DNA of 37,276 nt, taken from an uncultured Granulosicoccaceae bacterium (GTDB lineage Bacteria; Pseudomonadota; Gammaproteobacteria; Granulosicoccales; Granulosicoccaceae). The first letter of the stretch is position 1. The number at the start of each line of letters is the position of its first letter. This document shows, piece after piece, positions 15,833-23,109 of this stretch. The position numbers and the translations under genes are program-made. The stretch covers positions 1 to 37,276 of the forward strand of contig CALKXD010000105.1 of assembly GCA_938003855.1 (NCBI GenBank), given 5' to 3'. Under the pieces are notes generated by a model. That model saw only the letters and a list, made by a program, of their open reading frames with translations, did no database searches and was not told the origin of the DNA.

Positions 15833-17818
15833 TTGAAACTGCAGATAACCGTTTTCGGACAATTCGAAGTCAGCTTTAACGACCAACGCGTACCGCTCAA
15901 GTCTAAAAAAGGCGAAGCGTTATTAGCCTATGTGGCTCTAAGCCCGCGCGGTGTTGTCCGGCGTGATTCGCTGAAAGCACTCTTATGGCGTGACTCCGAA
16001 GAAAAAAAAGCGCAAAACAATCTCCGGCAGGCGGTCTGGGCAATTGCAAAAGCTCTGGAAAAGGTTGGCTACAGCGGCTTCGAATCCAACCGCTCACAAA
16101 TAACACTTGATCTAGAATCAATTTCCGTTGATGCGGTCGAACTTCTCAATACCGTCGCCACTGGAAATCCAGATACCTTACTGATCACAAACCCGCACGT
16201 TTTTGATAGTGTCCTTGAGGGCTGTGAAGATATCAGTAATGAATTCGGCCAATGGCTGTCTTCCCTGTCAGCCCGTTTTCGAGCCAGTCTGCTCAGAGAA
16301 CTGGGCAACTCACTGCAAACCGAAACCCCTGACCAACACACGCTGCAAGCGGCCGCCGTATTACATGCACTAGAACCACTCAACGAAATAGCCTGTCAGG
16401 TGCTAATGCAGAGTAAAGCGGCTTCGGGAGACACAGCAGCAGCACTCACGGTTTACCAACACCTGTGCCGCGAAATGGATGAGCAACAGGGAATGGAGCC
16501 GTCAGAGAAAACCCAAGACCTGGCAGTTGCCATAAAAAACGGGACATTCAGCCCAAACAGACACGCAGCAGAAGGTCCACACACAGGCCTCGGCAACTCG
16601 GGCCGACCGTGCATCGTCCTGTCAGACATCGAGATCGCTGGCGCAAACGCCCAGCAATTACGCCTGATAAACGGATTTCGGCACGAGTTTCTTGCCTCAC
16701 TTATACAATTTAAAGAATGGCAGATCGTCGACGGCCGTCGTCACACGACAACGGCCACGACCGACACCAACGGCATTCCCCGATCATACTCACTCGAGAT
16801 GTCGGCAATCGCCATCGAACAGTCTTTGAGGATTATCCTCACTCTCAAAGAAACCAACACCGATAATTATATCTGGGGCGACAAGATCGAGGATCGTCTG
16901 GAGAACTACCTATCCAGCCAGGCAGATATCATCAGACGACTTGCAGCGGCGCTCAACATCCGGGTCTCCGCAGACCGGCTAGCGCTATTCGGCACACAGA
17001 AAATTCATCCACTTGACGCATTTGATCGCTGGTTGGTCGCCGAAGAGTTAATCCTAAGTATGGAACAGCCGGCCTGGCTGCGGGCGGAATACCTGCTCAC
17101 AGACTTAATCGCAGACTATGAGTCGTTCGCCAGAGCCCACAGCGCCCTGGCCCAGATGGAGAACTCCAGGCAATTGTCTTTTCCAGGAGCAATGAGCTCG
17201 GAGGATCGGCGGGAGATAGCACTGATTCACGCGCGACGATCAGTAGCACTTGACCCCAACGACAGTAGAAACCAGTTGTGCCTGGGCTGGGCAAGAGCGA
17301 TGGACGGACAATATGCCGGCGCTGAAGTAGCGTATTTAAAAGCACACCAGCTCAACGAAAACGACCCGTGGACGCTGATCTCTTCAGCAATGGGTCTGGC
17401 GTTTTGTGGAAATCAACAACAAGCCTCCCGTTTATCAAAAGAAGCCGCCTTGCTCACCACCGACCCATCCAATCTATATTGGTCCTTCCAGGCCGCTATT
17501 GCGTTCCTCGACAATGACATGGATGGCTGCATCCGCCTGTCCAAACTTTGCGACGAAGTAACCGCCGACGTGCTGGCATGGCATACCGCAGCACTGGCTT
17601 TATCCGGACACATCACAGCAGCCAGCACCCTGAACAAGCGTTTTGTTGAGGTCACCCGCGAGCTATGGCAACGGGACCCGAGACCAACAGATAAAAATAT
17701 CGCGCAGTGGCTGCTGACGAGTTTCCCGATAAGAGAACCGAAAAAGTGGCAAAGCCTGCGTGACGGATTAAAAATAGCGGGACTCGATGTGTCCGGTGTA
17801 CATCCACCGCTACAGTAA
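15833..17818 (+). CDS. SARP/BTAD-type transcriptional activator with TPR region
   Basis: This 661-aa regulator starts with an OmpR-like winged helix (about 1-95: LQITVFGQFEVSF, RRDSLKALLWRD, NNLRQAVWAI). A BTAD bacterial activation domain follows (about 100-235), ending near QGMEPSEKTQDLA. A middle region (about 255-390) resembles the TolB-N/FlgO-like module that often follows such domains, and the C-terminus (about 395-640) is alpha-helical TPR-like, including HARRSVALDPNDSRNQLCLG. The TTG start is the only sensible one: the domain begins at once and no ATG or GTG lies in frame upstream. It begins 62 bases after ycaO, so it probably belongs to the same transcription unit and controls it (inference). 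SARP-like regulators are best known from antibiotic clusters. Confidence 0.85.
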   Translation: MKLQITVFGQFEVSFNDQRVPLKSKKGEALLAYVALSPRGVVRRDSLKALLWRDSEEKKAQNNLRQAVWAIAKALEKVGYSGFESNRSQITLDLESISVDAVELLNTVATGNPDTLLITNPHVFDSVLEGCEDISNEFGQWLSSLSARFRASLLRELGNSLQTETPDQHTLQAAAVLHALEPLNEIACQVLMQSKAASGDTAAALTVYQHLCREMDEQQGMEPSEKTQDLAVAIKNGTFSPNRHAAEGPHTGLGNSGRPCIVLSDIEIAGANAQQLRLINGFRHEFLASLIQFKEWQIVDGRRHTTTATTDTNGIPRSYSLEMSAIAIEQSLRIILTLKETNTDNYIWGDKIEDRLENYLSSQADIIRRLAAALNIRVSADRLALFGTQKIHPLDAFDRWLVAEELILSMEQPAWLRAEYLLTDLIADYESFARAHSALAQMENSRQLSFPGAMSSEDRREIALIHARRSVALDPNDSRNQLCLGWARAMDGQYAGAEVAYLKAHQLNENDPWTLISSAMGLAFCGNQQQASRLSKEAALLTTDPSNLYWSFQAAIAFLDNDMDGCIRLSKLCDEVTADVLAWHTAALALSGHITAASTLNKRFVEVTRELWQRDPRPTDKNIAQWLLTSFPIREPKKWQSLRDGLKIAGLDVSGVHPPLQ

Positions 17819-18224
17819 GAGACCAGCCACGACCGCTACCGTCCGCTGCTAACGGTGACCAGGCGTCTCAATTAGGCCGGGAGCGGAGGTGTTATTTTCA
17901 TACCACCGGTTCAATCTGTCGCCTGCGCCACAGGCTCAGCGGTAAATATCACCATTTTTTCGCTTCGTTTGCACCTTCGGCTTCGCCCCCCGCAATTATA
18001 CTGCCCCAAACCCCAACAACACGCCCGAAATAGCACAAATGAGAAATGCCATACCTCACCAAGACCATTAACGGAGTAATAACGGCCAGTCACTATACTG
18101 ACAACCGTGGTTCAGGGAAGCACAAGGCACGACTATCCGGTACGCCGATATCACACAGGACGCGATAATACAGCACGCCACGCTTGTTCACGATCTGAAA
18201 GGCAAAAAGCCAGGGAACCCAAGC
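17819..18224. other. Intergenic region between the SARP and LuxR genes
   Basis: No gene is supported. On the minus strand CGAAG occurs three times with 6- and 12-base phasing (plus-strand CTTCG at 17963, 17975 and 17981), a possible direct-repeat binding site. A small stem GCCTG/CAGGC lies at 17921-17935. The promoter of the next gene should be in the right half but is not obvious. Confidence 0.35.
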
Positions 18225-18647
18225 ATGAACATCAGTCAAAGTCATCATATGAGCGCTACCAAAAAACAACTGCTCGATCAGTTGAACTTCATCACTAACA
18301 GGCTCACGACAGAGCAAGTAAAAACCCTGATCATGGAAGCTTCTACGCTGCTCTCAAGCCAAAGCACTTGCCGCCCGAAATCCGCACCGCTGCAAACGCT
18401 GAGCGCCCGGGAAGTGGAAGTCCTGGTTCTGGTAGCGAGTGGTTACAACCGCCGTAATATCGGTGTATCACTCGGTATAACGGCAAATACTGCAGCGCGG
18501 CACATCGCGAATATCTATACCAAGCTGGGGATCGGGTCGGTCGCTGAAGCAACCAGCTTCGCCTATGACAACAGGCTGATAGCAAGTAGCAGACACCCGA
18601 CAGCCATTGCCGGTAATGACATCGAGCCGGCAACCGCCGGCGCGTGA
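18225..18647 (+). CDS. Small LuxR/GerE-type HTH transcriptional regulator
   Basis: This 140-aa DNA-binding protein has a C-terminal LuxR-type helix-turn-helix at about residues 57-115: LSAREVEVLVLVASGYNRRN, GVSLGITANTAARHIANIYT, KLGIGS. The usual R-E-x-E-V-L pattern and the recognition helix with TVxxHxxNIxxKL-like spacing are recognisable. About 55 N-terminal residues form a helical region without a recognisable receiver or autoinducer domain, so it could be a stand-alone effector or need a partner. The ATG at 18225 has AGGGAA about eight bases upstream; a second ATG at 18249 is possible. It lies downstream of the SARP gene on the same strand and may regulate the YcaO block (inference). Confidence 0.83.
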   Translation: MNISQSHHMSATKKQLLDQLNFITNRLTTEQVKTLIMEASTLLSSQSTCRPKSAPLQTLSAREVEVLVLVASGYNRRNIGVSLGITANTAARHIANIYTKLGIGSVAEATSFAYDNRLIASSRHPTAIAGNDIEPATAGA

Positions 18648-18728
18648 AAAGCACCGCTCAACCCCTAAGAAAGTCTGAGGGTGTTCCTGTTGTAAGATAG
18701 ATACCGGCCGGTCATGGCAGCAGACAAT

Positions 18729-18759
18729 GGCCAGGGTGCCTGACTGCAGGCGCCTGGCC
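18729..18759. terminator. Strong stem-loop between convergent genes
   Basis: GGCCAGG (18729-18735) pairs with CCTGGCC (18753-18759), and inside it GCCTG pairs with CAGGC around an ACTG loop, with one bulged base. It lies between the convergent LuxR gene and the 18943-20001 gene, so it may act as a bidirectional terminator. Neither side has a clear T-run. Confidence 0.55.
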
Positions 18760-18942
18760 TCAACAGACTGCGCAGACGTCTTCGACGTAACCAGAGCAAT
18801 GTGACTCCACCATAAGAGACCCGTGGCAAAGTAACTCTGCGAATATATTTTATCGCAGCGTAAAGCCTCATTGTCTGACAGCCACCGAACAGTAATAAAT
18901 CAGTGACCGCCAGATAACACCAACGATACTACAGCTATCGGT

Positions 18943-20001
18943 TTATTCACCCAGGCCCCTCATCCACCGCATCGCCTCCTCACCGTCGGCCGGGTCTTTG
19001 GCGGTACGAACCATCGTATTAAGACTGATATGCGGCCATCGAATTCTTCCACCGCTGTTATCGAACATATCAAAAAAATCCAGCATGACTTCCTGCATAT
19101 ACTGCATCACTACTATAGGATCACCATTGTTATCTGATTCTCCCTCAAGCTCCATCACCCAGAACGTTGAACGCATCACTGCAGCATCTGCCTGCTCGAC
19201 AATAAACGGGGTATTGACGATACCGCCGGTCTCTATCTCTGTGCTGACCGAGAACTTCATACCGGTCTTTACATTGGTAGGAGTCGCCGCCTGAAGCAAT
19301 CCGTGAAGATTGCGCAGGTCCAGATTGTTCGGAAAAAATTCGTTAGCCGGCGCGACAAACTTCTGATACGGCGCCAGATAATTCTCCAGCGGGTCATCCA
19401 GCGGCACCTGCCCGGTAGCAGTCAAAAACGGAAACGGATTCACGTCCTCTATAACGACCGGATTTTTACCGTCTATATTTTCGGCAGTCCCGAGAGCGAG
19501 AACAGAATTTCCATGCGGGATCGTCCCCAGGCGTGCGATATCAGCACCACTTTTATGGTGGTTTAGAATCTGAAGCCACAAACCAGGTTCATGATGAATC
19601 GCTGCAACCTCCCCCTCCTTGGCCTTGCCGCTGACCGGGTTATCCTCTGACCGGAACTGCTTGATCAGCTGTTCATAATCAAGTGCGACGATGGTTTGAT
19701 CCAGATTGTCATCGGTCTCGCGTATCACACCCCGGTTAGGCACCCCCTTGTCAGCCGTCTTTAAAACCAGTGTTTCATTGTATTGATTGGCTAGCACGCG
19801 ATAGTCACGTCGATCACCACCGATTTCACTGCCATCACTAAACGGCAGCGCAATCATATTCCAGCCGCGCCCCGCAAATCGATCAGCGTTCTGCCACACC
19901 CCGGTAAGGAGCTGTAACGCACCAAGATCTGTAACGTCACTATTAGCGACACCAAAGTATCGCGAATTACCTATTCGCCTGGAGAGCGCATCTTTATCCA
20001 T
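18943..20001 (-). CDS. Conserved protein, possible nitrobindin-like heme-binding barrel
   Basis: This 352-aa protein has no signal peptide. The segment LGALQLLTGVWQNADRFAG (27-45) resembles the opening strand of nitrobindin/FABP-like beta-barrels (LxxLxGxWxG). Other conspicuous stretches are GWNMIALPF (47), DQTIVALDYEQLI (101), AAIHHEPGLWLQILNHHKSG (133), IARLGTIPHGNSVLALG (155), STFWVMELEG (278) and RIRWPHISLNTM (319). I recall proteins of this type annotated as heme-binding beta-barrel proteins, but heme binding is an inference. The ATG has GGAG seven bases upstream. A degenerate relative lies at 12961-13859, on the far side of the YcaO block. A 15-base palindrome lies 28 bases upstream of the start codon. 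Confidence 0.72.
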   Translation of the reverse strand: MDKDALSRRIGNSRYFGVANSDVTDLGALQLLTGVWQNADRFAGRGWNMIALPFSDGSEIGGDRRDYRVLANQYNETLVLKTADKGVPNRGVIRETDDNLDQTIVALDYEQLIKQFRSEDNPVSGKAKEGEVAAIHHEPGLWLQILNHHKSGADIARLGTIPHGNSVLALGTAENIDGKNPVVIEDVNPFPFLTATGQVPLDDPLENYLAPYQKFVAPANEFFPNNLDLRNLHGLLQAATPTNVKTGMKFSVSTEIETGGIVNTPFIVEQADAAVMRSTFWVMELEGESDNNGDPIVVMQYMQEVMLDFFDMFDNSGGRIRWPHISLNTMVRTAKDPADGEEAMRWMRGLGE

Positions 20002-20029
20002 CGTTCACTCCATGTTTTTAACAAAATTA

Positions 20030-20044
20030 CGCACTGCCAGTGCG
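20030..20044. promoter_or_regulatory. Operator-like palindrome upstream of the 352-aa protein gene
   Basis: CGCACTGCCAGTGCG is a perfect 6-bp inverted repeat with a 3-base centre, 28 bases upstream of the minus-strand start codon at 20001. This is a suitable position for an operator. The same arms occur at 20410-20429. Confidence 0.4.
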
Positions 20045-20409
20045 ATAGTGTTTACCCCTCCGGACAGCCACGCAATGATGTGACGCATGCGCTACTACCC
20101 AGGTACGACCACAGACTAGAGCTTTGCTCTGATAGACTCCATACCTCAATTGAGCCATGCACACAGCAACACAGCGCAGGTTTGTCAGACAATTCCACTG
20201 CAACCACTTATAGATGAATGAAAACAGAAAAAACGCAGATACCGGCAACACTGAATACCAACCCCGGACAGCCTCACACGCGCGACTGTTTAACACCAGA
20301 AAACAGCGGTGAGCGACTGAATCTGCACATAAAAAAGAAACAAACCACAGATCGCCGGCATCAGCACTGCAGGGCAGGCTATTTGGAGTAACTTATAGGA
20401 CTCTGCCAC
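20045..20409. other. Intergenic stretch between the hyu operon end and the 352-aa gene
   Basis: No supportable gene was found here. A 89-codon minus-strand frame ending at 20027 lacks a ribosome site and family features and was not called. The promoter of the minus-strand 352-aa gene should lie in the left part. Confidence 0.4.
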
Positions 20410-20429
20410 TCGCACTATAGACAGTGCGA
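20410..20429. terminator. Stem-loop at the end of the hyu operon
   Basis: TCGCACT (20410-20416) and AGTGCGA (20423-20429) form a perfect 7-bp stem with a 6-base loop, one base beyond the stop codon of the last gene of the minus-strand operon. No T-run follows, so it may stabilise the 3' end rather than terminate on its own. Confidence 0.45.
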
Positions 20430-20430
20430 A

Positions 20431-21993
20431 TCACGGCTTACTGACGTGACCGCCGCTGGCGGTTTCTATGACAACGCGATCGCCTGCATGCAGAACAACA
20501 CCGCTGGCAAAAGCATAGGATTGCTCACTGCCATCGGCGCTGTGCACACTCACGCCATTCACCCCGCCCGGTGGCGCGCCGGCACCTGACCAGACAGGGA
20601 CTCGTGTGCGCGTAAACCCGACCGACAGAATCGCCTTGCTCCGCACCTGATAAGTCAGAGACAGACCACGACCGCCACGAAACTCAACGGTATCGTCTGT
20701 CCGGTCGGACCCGGTCAGTGCTTTGTTAATGACCTCGATACCGTAGCGCGCTTCACAGATCTCGACCGGACAGTTGAAGGTATCGCCGTGGCTGGTAGAG
20801 TACATGGCATCCATTCCATCACGTGTTGCTGTAGCGCCCCAGCCTCCCATCTGCGGCTCCACCAGGGTAAAGCGTCGCCCCGTATCCGGATGGTGACCGG
20901 CGATAACCGTTCCGCAGATAGAGGCAAAATGCCCCATCGGTAAACGCTCCGGAAACGCACGTGCCAGACATTGCCACAATAGATCAAACAGTCTGATGCG
21001 CGTTTCAAAATAGTACCCTTGCGCGGCAATCTCATCCGCGTGAAAAACAGAACCCGCTTCTGTTGTCACCGTCAGCGGCTTGAAAGATCCGGCATTGGCG
21101 AATCGCTCTGGATCACACATCGCTTTAAATATCATTTGTGCGGCTATCACCGCACCGTCACGGCTGGTGTTGTACGGACCACTGCGCTGGCGCGGATTAC
21201 CGCTTAAGTCAACATGGAAACCGTTACTGTCAATCGTGATTGATGCACGCCACGTGACTCCGTCATCCTGCTCTTCCTCAATACAGTAAGTACCGGCAGG
21301 TACACCCGCTAGACCGGCACGGGCGCGAGCCTCGCCTCTGGCAAAGCTGTCTTCAATCGCGGCGCTGACCATAACGGGCTTGTGGTCCTGCAATAGACGT
21401 ATGATCAGTTCTTCTGCGCGCTTACTGGCAGCAAGTTGCGCCCACAGATCCCCTCTGACGTAATCCGGCTGCCTGGAGTTAATTTCTATAATATCGAACA
21501 CTGACTGGATCTTGCGGCCGCCATCAAACAACTTGATCGCCGGCAACCGCAGTCCTTCGGCAAAAATTTCGGTCACATCAGTTGCCATAGAACCGGGCAC
21601 CTTGCCGCCAACATCCGCCCAGTGAGCGATGGAGGCAGTCCAGGCATGGCAACACCCGTCAAAAAATACCGGCTTGGCGATGACGACATCGTTCAAATGG
21701 GTCACCCCGCCAAAATTCGGGTCGTTGGTGATATAGATATCACCGGCGCTGATTGAGTCACCATGTAGTTCGATAATGCGTTTGACGGCCTTGTCAAGCA
21801 CCCCCACAAAGGTGGGGATACCAGCCCCCGAACTGACCAGATTGCCGTCCGCATCGGTGACGCCGGTGCCAACGTCAAGCACTTCATAGATGATCGGGCT
21901 CATGGCGGTTTTTTTAAGAACCGCAAACATCTCTTCGGCAGCGGCATTCAAACCGGCCTGGATCACCGACAGCGTGAAGGGATCGTGACTCAC
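20431..21993 (-). CDS. hyuB: Hydantoinase B/oxoprolinase family protein, second copy
   Basis: This 520-aa protein is homologous over its length to HyuB, the beta subunit of ATP-dependent hydantoinases, oxoprolinases and related carboxylases. Family blocks are present: YITNDPNFGGVTHLNDVV, IAHWADVGGKVPGSMA, GPYNTSRDGAVIAAQMIF, GHFASICGTVIAG and FRGGRGLSLTYQV. It ends abruptly at ETASGGHVSKP, where its neighbour at 23110 continues GGGYGDP and about 25 more residues, so the conserved C-terminal tail is missing. The start is GTG with GGGAG upstream. It is the last gene of the operon, 10 bases after the M24 gene. It may form an alternative complex with the single HyuA, or be partly decayed. Confidence 0.88.
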   Translation of the reverse strand: MSHDPFTLSVIQAGLNAAAEEMFAVLKKTAMSPIIYEVLDVGTGVTDADGNLVSSGAGIPTFVGVLDKAVKRIIELHGDSISAGDIYITNDPNFGGVTHLNDVVIAKPVFFDGCCHAWTASIAHWADVGGKVPGSMATDVTEIFAEGLRLPAIKLFDGGRKIQSVFDIIEINSRQPDYVRGDLWAQLAASKRAEELIIRLLQDHKPVMVSAAIEDSFARGEARARAGLAGVPAGTYCIEEEQDDGVTWRASITIDSNGFHVDLSGNPRQRSGPYNTSRDGAVIAAQMIFKAMCDPERFANAGSFKPLTVTTEAGSVFHADEIAAQGYYFETRIRLFDLLWQCLARAFPERLPMGHFASICGTVIAGHHPDTGRRFTLVEPQMGGWGATATRDGMDAMYSTSHGDTFNCPVEICEARYGIEVINKALTGSDRTDDTVEFRGGRGLSLTYQVRSKAILSVGFTRTRVPVWSGAGAPPGGVNGVSVHSADGSEQSYAFASGVVLHAGDRVVIETASGGHVSKP

Positions 21994-22003
21994 CGGACTC
22001 CCT

Positions 22004-23098
22004 CTAGATAATGGTTAAATCGCGCGGTAAGCCCGATAGAATTTCAGGTCCGGAGTCGCGCAGAATGACAATATCTTCCAGCCGGATACCGAAACGACCG
22101 GGCAGATATATCCCGGGCTCAATTGAAAATACCATTCCGGCCTCGAGCACGGTTTCGGAGACAGAAGTCAGATACGGTTGCTCGTGTATCTCAACGCCCA
22201 TACCGTGCCCGGTACGATGCACAAAGTACTGACCATACCCGGCATCGGTAATCACTCCACGGGCAGCATCATCGACAACGTGCGCTTTCACACCCGGACG
22301 CGCCGCGGCCATTGCCGCCTGCACCGCCGCCTCAACGATAGCGTGGACTTCAACGTACCCCGGTGGCGCTTCACCAATCACCGCCATCCGGGTGATGTCA
22401 CTGGAATACCCACCGAGCGCGCCGCCGATATCCATCACCACCGCATCGCCCTGACGGAGTGTGCTGTGGCCGGTCTCATGGTGGGGGAAAGCACCGTTAC
22501 CACCCGCCCCGACAATAGTGAACAGTGGTTTCGCACCCAGCGCTGCAAATGACTCACGAATCGCCTGAGCGACATCGAGCTCGGTCATACCGGCTTGCAT
22601 CGCAGCCCAGCCTGCCTGCATGGATTGATCTGCGATCAATGCGTTTTCTTTCAGGCAGGTGTATTCATCCACGTCCTTTCGCATGCGCAGCGCACCGATA
22701 GTCGACGCACTGAATTGTCGACTGGCGTCGGGTAAGTTATCTTGCACCAGTGCCGCAAAGTCAGCACGCATGGTTTCATCCAGCGCAATACTGGACGCAC
22801 CGGCAACACCCAGCGCATCAAGCAATACCGCAAACGCAGACTGCGGCCCTTCGGCGTCAGACCATTCATAAAACGGCAGGTCCGTATGCTCACGTATCCC
22901 CTGCGCATTAAGCGCCGGCATCAGCATCGCGGCAGAGCCGGCGCTGACACAAAGCAGACAGGGCCGTTCGTCAGCGTGCGGATGAAAACCCAGCAGCCAG
23001 TGCATATGGGCTCCGGGCCCGACAGCCAGCAGATCCACACCGGCCCTCTCCATGCTGCTTCGCAGTTGCTGCAAGCGTGCTTCGGTTGCCTTAGCCAT
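22004..23098 (-). CDS. M24 metallopeptidase (Xaa-Pro peptidase/creatinase fold)
   Basis: This 364-aa two-domain M24 protein has an N-terminal creatinase-like domain (about 1-140) and a catalytic domain after it. Metal ligands are complete: Asp223 (VVMDIGG), Asp234 (SSDITRM), His298 (RTGHGMG), Glu327 (FSIEPGIY) and Glu341 (IRLEDI). A histidine pair at HHETGHS (206-212) corresponds to the substrate-side region. It lies between two hydantoinase B genes, 11 bases after one and 10 before the other. It therefore likely acts on the product of HyuAB ring opening, for example a dipeptide or N-carbamoyl/amide bond (inference). It differs clearly from the M24 gene of the dpp operon. Confidence 0.9.
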   Translation of the reverse strand: MAKATEARLQQLRSSMERAGVDLLAVGPGAHMHWLLGFHPHADERPCLLCVSAGSAAMLMPALNAQGIREHTDLPFYEWSDAEGPQSAFAVLLDALGVAGASSIALDETMRADFAALVQDNLPDASRQFSASTIGALRMRKDVDEYTCLKENALIADQSMQAGWAAMQAGMTELDVAQAIRESFAALGAKPLFTIVGAGGNGAFPHHETGHSTLRQGDAVVMDIGGALGGYSSDITRMAVIGEAPPGYVEVHAIVEAAVQAAMAAARPGVKAHVVDDAARGVITDAGYGQYFVHRTGHGMGVEIHEQPYLTSVSETVLEAGMVFSIEPGIYLPGRFGIRLEDIVILRDSGPEILSGLPRDLTII

Positions 23099-23109
23099 AG
23101 TTCGCTCTT

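Noticed and set aside
18093-18317. Short frames on both strands before the LuxR gene
   Set aside because: Both overlap the LuxR gene start and lack ribosome sites and family features.
20027-20296. 89-codon minus-strand frame between the hyu operon and the 352-aa gene
   Set aside because: No ribosome site or recognisable motif, and it overlaps the probable promoter and palindrome.
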